A stretch of 64,000 nucleotides of DNA, taken from contig JAUYAK010000057.1 of the NCBI GenBank assembly GCA_030693515.1, positions 62,001 to 126,000 of the forward strand. The letters run 5' to 3'. Positions within the stretch are counted from its first letter, which is position 1, and every line of letters begins with the position of its first letter. Positions 1-8,516 of this stretch are shown piece after piece. The translations under genes were made by a program, and so were the position numbers. The stretch comes from Opitutaceae bacterium. Lineage in GTDB: Bacteria; Verrucomicrobiota; Verrucomicrobiia; Opitutales; Opitutaceae. Under the pieces are notes generated by a model. That model did no database searches, was not told the origin of the DNA, and was given only the letters and a program-made list of their open reading frames with translations.

Positions 1-1
1 C

Positions 2-517
2 GGCGCCACCGGCGAAGTCCTCGCCGAAATCTACGATGTGAGCCGCAACGCCACCCGCCTCACCAATCTCTCCACTCTCGCCCGCATCAATAACGAGGGC
101 GACACCCTCGTTCCCGGCATTGTGATCGCGGGCAATAATCCGCGTGCCCTCGTGATTCGCGCGGTCGCCCAGGGTCTCGTCGATTTTGGCCTGCCGGCCA
201 CGAGCCTGCTCGGCGACGCCCGAATTTCCGTGCTAACCAACGTGCAGAATGCCGGTCAGACCGTCACGCAGACGGTGGCCACCAATAACAATTGGGCGCA
301 GGCTGGCGCCGCCGCGCTCAATGCCGCCTTCCCCGCCGTCGGCGCCTTTCCGCTCCGGACGGCATCCGACGCCGCGCTGCTCGAAGCCCTCGCCCCCGGC
401 GCGTATTCGCTTCGGGCCGACGCCGCCCCGAGTGTCAACGGTCCCAACGGCCAGCCCCCCGCGGTCCTCCCCAATTTGACCGGCTCTGTGCTCGTCGACG
501 TTTACGAGCTGCCCTAG
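2..517 (+). CDS. C-terminal fragment of a large secreted repeat protein (5' end outside window)
   Basis: The reading frame is open from the left edge to a TAG at 515-517, so only about 171 C-terminal residues are visible. They contain one and a half copies of a repeat built from an '(A/V)EIYD..RLTNLSTLARI' start, a 'LVPGIVIAGNNPRALVIRAV' strand pair and an 'NNNWAQ' loop, ending in 'GSVLVDVYELP'. This repeat is familiar from the C-termini of large secreted or surface proteins of Verrucomicrobiota, where it follows Ig-like, lectin or enzyme domains. I cannot tell what the N-terminal part does. An internal ATG-like start near 38 is only the first start codon after the edge and is not the real start. 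The gene is convergent with the FecR-domain gene that ends at 550. Confidence 0.75.
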   Translation, partial: GATGEVLAEIYDVSRNATRLTNLSTLARINNEGDTLVPGIVIAGNNPRALVIRAVAQGLVDFGLPATSLLGDARISVLTNVQNAGQTVTQTVATNNNWAQAGAAALNAAFPAVGAFPLRTASDAALLEALAPGAYSLRADAAPSVNGPNGQPPAVLPNLTGSVLVDVYELP

Positions 518-549
518 CCCAAGTCGCGGAAACGATTCCGCCCGCCAGC

Positions 550-1227
550 CTACTTCTTCTCCGCGGCCTTAGGCATGGCGCCGACCTTGATTGACCCGGT
601 GGCTCGATCGAGCTCGACCGCCAAGGTGTGAGTGCGGCCTGCCACCAGCGGGGCCGAGGCGCCACCCGCCGGTTCAAACTCGGCCGTGCCTCGCAGCAGT
701 TCAACGGTGCAGACCCCAAGGCCAAATTCGGACATCGTGATCGCCATGCGCACCGCGCCATCGCTGATTTTCACCATCCCGGCCGCCAGCGTGACCGTGA
801 ACGTCGAGCCGCGGGCCACCCGCAGCGGCTTCACCTCGAGCGCGATATCGCCGCGCAAGAGCCGCAGCCGCGTGCGCGAGATCGTCGGCTCGGCCTTGAG
901 TTCGGCAAACTTCGAGGCGCTCGTGGCCGGTGCCTGCCCAAACTCCTCGATCTCCAGCTCTGCGTCGGAACCGAGCTGCACGGCCGCCCCGTTGGAGAAA
1001 TGCAGTGTAGCCATTGAGCGTCGCTCCGTCGCCACCGTCGCGCCCACGCGCACCCGATCGTCGGCCGTCAGGGCCTTGCGCTGGCCGTCCGCGACCAGCA
1101 CCAGCCGCCCCGCGACGTCGGCCACCGTTACGGTGCCGGGGCGCGGCAGCTCCGGCTCCTGCGCCCAGGCCGCCGCCAGATGCATCACGCCTGCGGTCAA
1201 GCCCACCGCGCATCGCCACGTTTTCAT
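550..1227 (-). CDS. Secreted FecR-domain protein
   Basis: The 225-residue product begins with a signal peptide (MKTWRCAVGL...AAAWA). A FecR-like region follows: 'VTVADVAGRLVLVADGQ', 'RVRVGATVATERRSMATLHF' and 'NGAAVQLGSDAELEIEEFGQ', then 'RLRLLRGDIALEVKPL' and 'GSTFTVTLAAGMVKISDGAV'. I placed the start at the ATG at 1225-1227 because it gives a clean signal peptide; a longer frame up to 1254 lacks one. Unlike a classical FecR it has no cytoplasmic anti-sigma segment and no internal membrane span, so it is probably a periplasmic or envelope protein rather than a sigma regulator. It lies 61 bases downstream of the TonB-dependent receptor on the same strand and may be co-transcribed with it. Confidence 0.75.
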   Translation of the reverse strand: MKTWRCAVGLTAGVMHLAAAWAQEPELPRPGTVTVADVAGRLVLVADGQRKALTADDRVRVGATVATERRSMATLHFSNGAAVQLGSDAELEIEEFGQAPATSASKFAELKAEPTISRTRLRLLRGDIALEVKPLRVARGSTFTVTLAAGMVKISDGAVRMAITMSEFGLGVCTVELLRGTAEFEPAGGASAPLVAGRTHTLAVELDRATGSIKVGAMPKAAEKK

Positions 1228-1248
1228 GCCGTCGGCGTAAACGCGGCC

Positions 1249-1286
1249 GCGCACCGGGCAAGCTTCTTTCTTACCCGGCGTGCGCG
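1249..1286. repeat. Imperfect inverted repeat between receptor and FecR-domain gene
   Basis: On the plus strand, GCGCACCGGGCAAG (from 1249) faces TTACCCGGCGTGCGC (1271-1285) across a short pyrimidine loop, forming a long stem with a two-base bulge. It begins 3 bases after the receptor stop codon in transcript order and covers most of the gap before the FecR-domain gene. There is no T-run, so it may be an RNA-stabilising hairpin or a weak attenuator rather than a terminator. Confidence 0.5.
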
Positions 1287-1288
1287 CC

Positions 1289-4285
1289 TTACCACACGCT
1301 CTTCACACCGAAGGTCCAGTTGGTGCCGTTGACCTCGGTGAACTGCACCGCGGGCGCGTTGGCCCCCACCTGCTCCATGATCAGGTAGGGTTCGTTGAAA
1401 ATATTGCGCGCCGACAAGAAGAAGCTGATCCGACTCGTGAGACGATAGCCGCCGCCGATGTCGAGGTTGGCGCGGTGCCGGTAAAAGCGGGGCGTCGTGG
1501 CCGAGATGTTGCTGGGGAAGTTGTCGCGCCAGTTGAGGTTCGTGTAGACGTTGACCTTCCGATACGCGTAGCTGAGCCCGGCGTTCACCGAGTGCGGGAT
1601 CATGTTCACGCGGCGGATGCTCGCGTAGCTCCGCGTGTAGCTGGCGCGGACGTTGAGGCCCTTGAAGGGCTGCGGCAGGAACGAGAGGCTCTGGCTATAT
1701 TCCAGCTCCATGCCGCGCACCGTCACATCGTTCGCGCTCGGGGTCGTCGTGATGAAGGTGTAGTTGGAGAGATCGAGTTCGCCGCGGTAGCCGTATTCCT
1801 GCGCGGTGAGGTTGTTGGTGATGAAGAGGCCGCGCACGTTGTTCTGATAGACATTGGCCGCGAGGATGCCGACCGGCTCGAAATAGTAGGCGAGCCGCGC
1901 GGCGAAATTCCGTGATGTCTCGGGCTTCAGCCCGGGATTGGGCAGCCGCACCGTGAGGGCCTCGTCGTTGATGTCCCATACGCCGGACACATCGCGGAAA
2001 GTCGGCCGGCGGATGGTCGAGCTGAAGCCGAGCTGCGCATCGAAGTTCGGGCTGAACTTGTATTTCAGGGAGGCGCTCGGGAACCATTTGCCGTAGCTGC
2101 CCTCGCGATGGACCTTGGGCTTCGAGAAATACTGGTATTTCAGGCCGTCGATGGTCGTGGCCCGGCCATTCACCTCGGCGAAGCCCGCGCGCGCGAGTTC
2201 AGCCGGTGAGCGCGGATCATACTCCAGGGAGTCGGTGTAGGTGTTCTCACGGCGCAGACCGGTCCGCACGATGGCGCGGCCGAGGGTCGTCGTGCCCATC
2301 AGGAAGCCGCCGTCGATCGTCTCCTCATAATTGCGCCGGCTGCCGATGAAGGCGTTGTAGAAATTGGTTGCCGTGAGCGACTGCGTGAAACTGCCCGGCT
2401 GATCGCGGTAGAGACCCCCGAGGCGAACCAGGTCGGGCATCCAGACGGTGCCGCCGCTGACGGAGCGCACGCTCGCGTCGGTGTTGGTGGAACCCATGTC
2501 AAAGTCGAAGGGCGACTTGTAGCCGGCATAGCCGCCGCGGGCGGGCGCGCCGTTCAGCGTGTAGCGCAGCGATTCCGTATCGAGGCGGAAGTCGCGGATC
2601 TCATAGCGGCGCTTCGCGCCGGCCTTCCACGAGATCGGCAGCAGCCAGTTGGTGCGATAACTGGCGATGAGTTCGCCGCTGTAGACATCCGTGAGGGCAT
2701 AGCGGCCGTCGTCGATTGTGATGGTGGTGGTCGTATAGTTCGCGCCGTTCGCGATGTCCGGGCCGCCGATCTGGGTGATTGTCCAATCGGCGCTGCGGAG
2801 CGATGAGCGCTGGGCCGAGTAGATGACACCGGCGTTGGTCGGGCCACCGGCATCGCGAATCGAGCCGCGGCGGCCGCGCGGATCATACCAGCTGATGGAG
2901 TTGGAGCCGGCAAACTTGCCCTCAAGCAGGAGGTTGCCCGTGCGGTATTCGAACTTCGGCACGGCGGTGAGCGTCTGGCCCAGCTTCACGATTGCAGCCG
3001 GATTCGAGACCACGCTGCCGGCCGTCGTGGTCGTGAAGCTCCGCAGCGGATCCGCGCCGATGACGGTCGCGCGCGCGCCGGTGTTGAAGGTGAGCGAGCG
3101 CTGCGGGTTGTTCAGATCGGCGTAGTTGTAGAGCAGCGTGAGCGAGAGCACGAGGCGATCGGTGGCCTTGAAATCCGTGGTGAGGTTGACCGTCGAACGG
3201 CGGTTGGTGCGCGGCGCGTGGAGGAAGTTGAGCGCCGTGGGCACCACCGGGCGCGGATCGGCGGCCGTTGCCGCATAGTTGTAGGTGATCGTGTTGCGCG
3301 CGTTGGCGGAGTAGGCCATCGACTCGCTGATGTTGAGGTTCACGCCGAGCCGCTTTTTGAAGAACACATCCGAGTAGTCAAAAATGCCGCCCGGATGAAT
3401 CTTCCGCGACTGGCGATCATCCGGGCCGTAGGAGTCGTCGAAATTGAAGCGCGCGGAGAAGGCCGTGAGATTGGCCTGTGCCGAGACCCGGCGGCCCGAG
3501 CGGTCGAACGCCCGCTTCGTCTTCAGATTGATCGTGCCGGCGGGGGCATTGGCATCGACGTCGGCGCTGATGGTCTTCGAGACCTCGATGGACTCCATGC
3601 TCGCAAGCGAGACCTGCTCGAAGGAGAACGCGCGGGCGTTGCCGCTCGCGCCCTGGTTGGCGTCGGCGCTGCCGAGCGAAACACCGTCGAGCGTCACCTG
3701 CGTGTATTCCGAATCGAGGCCGCGCAGGCGGATCGTGCGGACCTCGCCCTGCACGAGATCGAGCTCGACGCCGGGCATGTGTTTGAGGAACTCGCCGACG
3801 TTGCCCTCGGCCACATCGCCGAACACGTCCGAGGCGACGCTATTGGTGATGTTCATCGAGTTCCGCTGCTCCATGATCGCCTTGGCGTTGCCCTCGCGGT
3901 CGTTGGAGACGACGAACTTGTCCAGCTTGATGACGGAGTCGGCGGCCGCGAGCGCTTGCAGCGAACTGACCAGCTGAAAATCCCGCGCGACACTGCCGCC
4001 GGCGGTCACCCGCACGGTCGCGCTCTCAGTGCGATAGCCGGTGAAGGTGACGACCACCGTCGCGTCTCCGGCAGGCACGCCGCTGATCCGGTAGGTGCCG
4101 CCATCCTCGGACACGGCGCTGAGGCTGGTGCCGGCAATCTGCACCTGCGCGTTGCGCACGTATTGATCGCTCGCCGGATTGAAGATGCGTCCGGTGATCG
4201 TGCCGGTGGCCGACTGGGCGTGGGCGAGAACCGTCAGAAACAGTCCGCAGGCAAGGAAACGGAGGCAGCAGGTAAGTGAACTCAT
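1289..4285 (-). CDS. TonB-dependent outer-membrane receptor with N-terminal carboxypeptidase-like domain
   Basis: The 998-residue protein has a signal peptide (to about residue 24, '...VLAHAQ'). A carboxypeptidase-regulatory-like beta-sandwich follows at about 27-105, starting 'GTITGRIFNPASDQYVRNA'. A TonB-box-like segment 'LDKFVVSNDREG' comes next, then a plug domain ('VGEFLKHMPGVELD', 'IRLRGLDSEYTQVTLDGV') and a long 22-strand-type barrel ending 'FGVKSVW' with a terminal aromatic residue. It should import a bulky ligand across the outer membrane using TonB energy; the substrate cannot be read from sequence. Its plug closely resembles that of the receptor at 21328-24444, so the two are paralogues. 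The neighbours upstream on the same strand are a two-component system and a DUF1501/DUF1549 pair. This is consistent with, but does not prove, a co-regulated nutrient-acquisition locus. Confidence 0.9.
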   Translation of the reverse strand: MSSLTCCLRFLACGLFLTVLAHAQSATGTITGRIFNPASDQYVRNAQVQIAGTSLSAVSEDGGTYRISGVPAGDATVVVTFTGYRTESATVRVTAGGSVARDFQLVSSLQALAAADSVIKLDKFVVSNDREGNAKAIMEQRNSMNITNSVASDVFGDVAEGNVGEFLKHMPGVELDLVQGEVRTIRLRGLDSEYTQVTLDGVSLGSADANQGASGNARAFSFEQVSLASMESIEVSKTISADVDANAPAGTINLKTKRAFDRSGRRVSAQANLTAFSARFNFDDSYGPDDRQSRKIHPGGIFDYSDVFFKKRLGVNLNISESMAYSANARNTITYNYAATAADPRPVVPTALNFLHAPRTNRRSTVNLTTDFKATDRLVLSLTLLYNYADLNNPQRSLTFNTGARATVIGADPLRSFTTTTAGSVVSNPAAIVKLGQTLTAVPKFEYRTGNLLLEGKFAGSNSISWYDPRGRRGSIRDAGGPTNAGVIYSAQRSSLRSADWTITQIGGPDIANGANYTTTTITIDDGRYALTDVYSGELIASYRTNWLLPISWKAGAKRRYEIRDFRLDTESLRYTLNGAPARGGYAGYKSPFDFDMGSTNTDASVRSVSGGTVWMPDLVRLGGLYRDQPGSFTQSLTATNFYNAFIGSRRNYEETIDGGFLMGTTTLGRAIVRTGLRRENTYTDSLEYDPRSPAELARAGFAEVNGRATTIDGLKYQYFSKPKVHREGSYGKWFPSASLKYKFSPNFDAQLGFSSTIRRPTFRDVSGVWDINDEALTVRLPNPGLKPETSRNFAARLAYYFEPVGILAANVYQNNVRGLFITNNLTAQEYGYRGELDLSNYTFITTTPSANDVTVRGMELEYSQSLSFLPQPFKGLNVRASYTRSYASIRRVNMIPHSVNAGLSYAYRKVNVYTNLNWRDNFPSNISATTPRFYRHRANLDIGGGYRLTSRISFFLSARNIFNEPYLIMEQVGANAPAVQFTEVNGTNWTFGVKSVW

Positions 4286-4378
4286 GATCAGGGGAGGGGT
4301 TGCGTGGCGCGCCGCTGAAGTCGCGGCTTGGTTTCACACAACGGAGATCGCTCCGATCGCGCACTCCCGGGTCTATCC

Positions 4379-4390
4379 CACTTTCGTGCG
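4379..4390. promoter_or_regulatory. 12-base motif CACTTTCGTGCG upstream of the receptor gene
   Basis: The plus-strand 12-mer CACTTTCGTGCG lies about 95 bases upstream of the receptor start (4285). An identical copy in the same orientation lies 56-67 bases upstream of the DUF1549/DUF1553 gene start (11440). Placement upstream of two same-strand starts suggests a shared operator, but a 12-base match can arise by chance in 64 kb. Confidence 0.3.
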
Positions 4391-4400
4391 CCGCGAGGAT

Positions 4401-5036
4401 TTACTGGCCGGCAAGAATAATCCCGCGCCGGATTGCCTCGGCGGTCGCCTGCGCGCGATCGTTGACGTCGAGCTTCTCCAGCAGGTGGCTGACATGGCGC
4501 TTCACCGTGTCCTCGGAGATGCCGAGTTCCGCCGCGATCTCCTTGTTGGCGCGCCCGGCGGCGATGAAGTTGAGGATCTCGCGCTCGCGGGGCGTGATCG
4601 CGGGCCCGAGGCGCAGCGCGGTGAGGCGGCGCGCCAGCTCGGCGGGCAGGTGTCGGCGATCTTGGGCGACCGCCCGCAGCGCGGCGAGCAGCTCGTCGCG
4701 CGAGGCGGATTTTTGCAGGTAGCCGAGCGCGCCCGCATCAAGCGCGGCCTGGATCTCATCATCGCGCGCGAAGGTGGAGAAAATCAGCACGCGCGCCGCG
4801 GGATCGTGCACACGCAGCGCCGCTGTCGCCGCGATCCCGCCCATGCCGGGGAGCTGGAGGTCCATCAGCACGACCCGCGGGGCGTAACGCCGATAAGCGG
4901 CGACGGCATCCTCGCCGCGTTCGGCTTCGCCCACGACGCGGATCATGTCGTCGAGTTCGAGCGAGGCGGCGAGCCCGCTGCGCACGACGAAATGATCGTC
5001 AACGATCAGGACGGTGAGGGCGGGATGATTTGGCAT
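4401..5036 (-). CDS. NarL/FixJ-family response regulator
   Basis: This 211-residue protein has a receiver domain with acidic pocket 'VDDH' (residues 12-15), the probable phosphoacceptor Asp59 in 'LMDLQLPG', a switch Thr/Ser in 'IFSTFA' and the conserved Lys in 'LQKSAS'. A LuxR-type helix-turn-helix follows ('ITPREREILNFIAAG', 'NKEIAAELGISEDTVKRHV'). The ATG at 5034-5036 (MPNHPAL) was chosen because an upstream extension would run into the kinase gene and lacks receiver homology. It starts 22 bases after the kinase stop codon, so the two form an operon and are almost certainly partners. It probably controls transcription of nearby genes, the receptor 115 bases downstream being the nearest candidate; that link is inference. 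Confidence 0.93.
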   Translation of the reverse strand: MPNHPALTVLIVDDHFVVRSGLAASLELDDMIRVVGEAERGEDAVAAYRRYAPRVVLMDLQLPGMGGIAATAALRVHDPAARVLIFSTFARDDEIQAALDAGALGYLQKSASRDELLAALRAVAQDRRHLPAELARRLTALRLGPAITPREREILNFIAAGRANKEIAAELGISEDTVKRHVSHLLEKLDVNDRAQATAEAIRRGIILAGQ

Positions 5037-5058
5037 GATGGGTTCTCGGCGGGGCGTC

Positions 5059-7131
5059 TTACCCCGCTTCGGCAACCAAATCGCGGGATGAGGGCACGCC
5101 GCCGCCATCGGTCCGAGCCGCCAGCGGCAGCACGACTTCCACCGTCGTGCCCGCACCCGGTGCGCTCTGCCACGCCACGGTGGCGCCCAGCTTGCGCGCA
5201 CGCTCGCGGATGCCGGCGCAGCCGAAATGCCCGCGCTTCCCGAGCGCCTCCTCGCTGGGATCAAAGCCACCGCCGTCGTCCGTGATGCGCAGCGTGAGCC
5301 TGCCCTCGCCGCCCGCGAGGCTGATGGCCACGCGTTGCGCCCGGCCGTGCTTCAGCGCATTGGTCACCGATTCCCGCGCGATCATGCGCAGGTCATGCAC
5401 CGTGGCCGCGGGCAGCGGTGGCACCGTGGTGGGCGTGAAGCGCACATCGGCCCCGCTTTCGGCGGCATGCCGGGCCGCGACGCCCGCGAGCGCGGCCGCG
5501 AGGTCTCCGGCGGCCTCCGCCGGGTCACGCAGATCGCCGATCAGGTCACGCGTCTCGGTCTGGATGCGGGTGACGAGGTTGCGCGACGCCACGATGAGCG
5601 CCCGGCCTTTCTCATCGGCGACCCGGGTGGCCAGCGCGTCGAGCCGCAGGCTCACGCCGGCGAGTTCCTGCTCAAGGGTATCGTGAAATTCGCGCGCGAT
5701 GCGCTGGCGCTCCTCCAGCGCCGCCTCGGTCTCGATGCGATGGCGGAGCGCGGCCGTCTGCCGCGCCACCTGCCGGCGCAGGATCGCAATCCAGAGGCCG
5801 GCCAGCAGCACGGCGCCCGCGAGCACGGCGAGTCCGGTGCCGAGGCGGCGCGGGGTCCACCACGGCGGCGTGCGGAGTAGTTCCACGTCCTCGGCCGCGA
5901 GGGCGCGCACACTCACGAGTCCCGGGTCGCTGCGGAAGCCCGGCCCAAACACCGCCGTCTCCACCTGGCACACGCCCGTCACGCGCACCAGCGTGCCGGC
6001 CACCGGCATCGCGCCGCCCGCGGGCGCACGCACCTGGATCGTGCGCTGGTGGCCTTGCAGCAGCAGCATGACGCCGTCCTCCCCCGTAAACACATCGCGC
6101 ACGGTGCCGGTCACGCGCACGACCATGCCGTCGTATTTTCCCGGCTGCGTGTCGCCCGTCCGGCCATAGAGATCGTCGAGCGTCGCCACGGGGACCGCTG
6201 CCGGCGGCGCCCCGGGAGCGCGCGCGAGCACCTCGGCATCCACGACCGAGGCGCTGAATCGCTCCATCGAGGGAAACCCCACGACCGTCACGCTTTCCCC
6301 GAGCGCCAGTGCGACCGGCCTGGCGAGCCGCACCGCGAACGCCTGCTCGCCTTGCCGCAGGAAAACCTGCTCGCCAAACGCAGCCGCGACCGTGCCCTCG
6401 ATCCGCACCCGCTGCTCCCCGAGGCCGGTGACGCGGAAGGCGAGCAGCTCCTCGGCGGAAACCAGCGGTGCATCGGCGGCCGGAGGCGCGAAGGCGATGA
6501 CCTCAACTTCCCCCCAGTCAATCACCGTGACGTAAGGCTGCACGAGCTGCCGGCGCGGCGTGTTGATGAGACCGGCGGCGAGACCGGTGATGCGCACCCG
6601 GTGATCCACGAGAGGCCGGTCATCCGGCGGCCGCTCGATGCGCACGTCGATCACGCGCGAGCCCATCGCGAGGCGCAGCAGGCTCTTGTTCGGCATCCGC
6701 GGCTGCACGGAGCGCACGATGCCTTCGACAGTCACGCGCTGGTAGTGGTAGCGCCCGAAATAAAGATCATCGAACTGCGCGGGAATGCCTGGTGGCAGCG
6801 CCCGCCGGCCGAGCAGCCGAAACGTCGTGTCGTCGAGCCCCGGCAGGTAGAGGCCCATGCGGGTCTTGCTCGTGAGTTCGATCTCGTCTCCGACCGCGGG
6901 CGGGTGGACGCGGGGCGCCATGCGAAAAAAGGCGGTCGACGTCTCGTCTTGCAGGAAAACCGCCGAGGTGCCCTCGACATGCACCACCACGCCGCGCAGC
7001 CGCACGGGGATGCCGCTGGCCGCTTCGGCGGGCGTGAGCGATCGCACCTCGAGCGCCGTGGTCAGCACACGTTCCTGCGCCGCCAGGGGGAGCGCCAGGG
7101 CGAGCAAGACTAGGTGCAGCGCATTTCTCAT
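5059..7131 (-). CDS. Membrane sensor histidine kinase (HisKA_3 type) with periplasmic OB-like repeats
   Basis: The 690-residue kinase has a signal peptide (MRNALHLVLLALALPLAAQ) and then about 400 periplasmic residues with at least three similar beta-rich units. These start near 'IPVRLRGVVVHVEG', 'VRIEGTVAAAFGEQVFL' and 'VVRVTGTVRDVFTGEDG', a pattern like OB-fold sensor repeats. A single membrane helix (about 445-465, 'GTGLAVLAGAVLLAGLWIAI') leads to a HisKA_3 dimerisation domain with the phospho-acceptor His in 'REFHDTLEQELAG'. An HATPase domain follows, with N-box 'ESVTNALKHG' and G-boxes 'DDGGGFDP' and 'GAGTTVEVVLP'. It should sense something in the periplasm and phosphorylate the adjacent response regulator. 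The ligand is unknown. It lies downstream of the DUF1501 gene, separated by a 107-base gap holding an inverted repeat. Confidence 0.9.
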   Translation of the reverse strand: MRNALHLVLLALALPLAAQERVLTTALEVRSLTPAEAASGIPVRLRGVVVHVEGTSAVFLQDETSTAFFRMAPRVHPPAVGDEIELTSKTRMGLYLPGLDDTTFRLLGRRALPPGIPAQFDDLYFGRYHYQRVTVEGIVRSVQPRMPNKSLLRLAMGSRVIDVRIERPPDDRPLVDHRVRITGLAAGLINTPRRQLVQPYVTVIDWGEVEVIAFAPPAADAPLVSAEELLAFRVTGLGEQRVRIEGTVAAAFGEQVFLRQGEQAFAVRLARPVALALGESVTVVGFPSMERFSASVVDAEVLARAPGAPPAAVPVATLDDLYGRTGDTQPGKYDGMVVRVTGTVRDVFTGEDGVMLLLQGHQRTIQVRAPAGGAMPVAGTLVRVTGVCQVETAVFGPGFRSDPGLVSVRALAAEDVELLRTPPWWTPRRLGTGLAVLAGAVLLAGLWIAILRRQVARQTAALRHRIETEAALEERQRIAREFHDTLEQELAGVSLRLDALATRVADEKGRALIVASRNLVTRIQTETRDLIGDLRDPAEAAGDLAAALAGVAARHAAESGADVRFTPTTVPPLPAATVHDLRMIARESVTNALKHGRAQRVAISLAGGEGRLTLRITDDGGGFDPSEEALGKRGHFGCAGIRERARKLGATVAWQSAPGAGTTVEVVLPLAARTDGGGVPSSRDLVAEAG

Positions 7132-7153
7132 TTCGGGTGGGCGGACGAAGATA

Positions 7154-7225
7154 GAGAGTCAGCGGGACCGAGAGAAGGAGAGAAGCTACCCGAAGAATTC
7201 CCCGTCTCTCCGTCCCGCGGTCTCG
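7154..7225. repeat. GAGA-type inverted repeat in intergenic space
   Basis: Left arm 7162-7179 (GCGGGACCGAGAGAAGGA) and right arm 7201-7218 (read in reverse complement GCGGGACGGAGAGACGGG) match at 15 of 18 positions, with further GAGA/TCTC outside. It occupies most of the gap between the DUF1501 stop (7239) and the kinase start (7131). The right-arm core CCGTCTCTCCGTCCC recurs exactly inside the DUF1501 gene at about 15746, marking this as a dispersed repeat family. Confidence 0.7.
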
Positions 7226-7238
7226 ACGTCCAGGGTCG

Positions 7239-8516
7239 TCACCCAAACAGCGCCGCAATCGGCTTGCCGCCATCGGTGATGGGCACGGGACGCGAGGCGT
7301 TGACGAGTTCCTTCGCCGGATTGATGCCGAGCGCCGCGTAGATCGTCGCATGGAAATCCGGCACGGAGACGCCGTGCTCGACCGGCTTGTTGGAAAACTC
7401 ATCCGTCGTGCCGTAGGCTCCGCGATGCCGCAGGCCGCCACCGGCGAGCAGCAGCGAGAAAGCCGCCGACTGGTGACCGCGGCCACCGCCGCTGTCGAAC
7501 TGCCCGGGCCGGCCAAACTCCGTGCCGAGCGCGATGAGGGTCTTGTCGAGCAATCCCTTGTCCCGGAGATCGGTGATGAGCGAGGCCAGCGCGGCGTCGA
7601 GTTCACGGATGAGGACGTGCTGGTTGAGCTGGCCAGCGTTGTGCGTGTCCCAGCCGGCGCCGTTGATGAAATTCAGGTTGTGCGAGACCTCGATGAAGCG
7701 CACGCCGGCCTGCACAAGGCGGCGCGCGAGGAGGCAGCGCTGGCCAAACTCGCCGCCGTAGCTCTGCCGCAGCGCCGCCGGCTCCTCGGCCAGTTTGAAG
7801 TGCCGCATGAAACCCGGACCCGCGAGCCGCAGGGCCTCGCGCTGGGCCTCGGCGTAATCCGACAGCGCGGAATCGGGCGTGCCGGTCTTCTGCAACGGCT
7901 CGAGCAGGCGGCGGCGCTCGGCCATGCGCGCCGCATCGATGCCCTCGGGCGGCGTGAAACCGGCCGGGCCGGACTCTGTGTCCACCAGATGAATGTAGCC
8001 GTGCTTGGCGCCGAGGAAGCCCGGCCCGCGGCTCACGCTCGGATAACCAATCACCATGTAGGCGGGCACGCGCTCGTCGGCCGCGCCGCGCTGGTGCGCG
8101 ACCACGGAACCGAGGGACGGATAGACGGTGCTGCCGCTCACCGGGCGCCCGGTATGCACATAGTTCGTCGCGAGCGCATGCTCGATGCCGAGGGTGTGAT
8201 TGACCGTGCGCACCGCGGTGACGTGCTCCGCGAGCTGCGCCGTCCGGGCAAGGTGCTCGGTGTAGCGCACACCGGGCACGGCCGTGTCGATTGCGGCGTA
8301 ATCGCTGCCAGCGAGCATCGGTTTGGATTTCGTATTGCCGCGCCGCTTCGGATCAAACGTGTCGATCTGCGCCATGCCGCCGCCCAGCCAGAGGAAGATG
8401 CAGTGCTCGGCGCGGCCCTTGGGCAGGGCCGCGGCCGCCGCGGCAGCGAGCGCGCGCGGACTCGCGGCCAGCGTCGCGATCGCGGCGGAGCGGGTAAGGA
8501 AATCTCGTCGGTTCAT
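7239..8516 (-). CDS. Tat-exported DUF1501 protein (alkaline-phosphatase-superfamily-like)
   Basis: The 425-residue protein begins with a twin-arginine signal ([20 protein letters not shown]) and continues with the DUF1501 hallmarks '[19 protein letters not shown]', '[17 protein letters not shown]', 'VRFIEVSHN', '[11 protein letters not shown]' and '[18 protein letters not shown]'. DUF1501 proteins are exported proteins distantly related to sulfatases and phosphatases. They are nearly always encoded next to a DUF1549/DUF1553 cytochrome-domain protein, and no defined reaction is known to me. The ATG at 8514-8516 overlaps the stop codon of that partner by four bases (ATGA), so the pair is translationally coupled. 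This start keeps the Tat signal at the N-terminus, which the longer open frame does not. Confidence 0.9.
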   Translation of the reverse strand: MNRRDFLTRSAAIATLAASPRALAAAAAAALPKGRAEHCIFLWLGGGMAQIDTFDPKRRGNTKSKPMLAGSDYAAIDTAVPGVRYTEHLARTAQLAEHVTAVRTVNHTLGIEHALATNYVHTGRPVSGSTVYPSLGSVVAHQRGAADERVPAYMVIGYPSVSRGPGFLGAKHGYIHLVDTESGPAGFTPPEGIDAARMAERRRLLEPLQKTGTPDSALSDYAEAQREALRLAGPGFMRHFKLAEEPAALRQSYGGEFGQRCLLARRLVQAGVRFIEVSHNLNFINGAGWDTHNAGQLNQHVLIRELDAALASLITDLRDKGLLDKTLIALGTEFGRPGQFDSGGGRGHQSAAFSLLLAGGGLRHRGAYGTTDEFSNKPVEHGVSVPDFHATIYAALGINPAKELVNASRPVPITDGGKPIAALFG

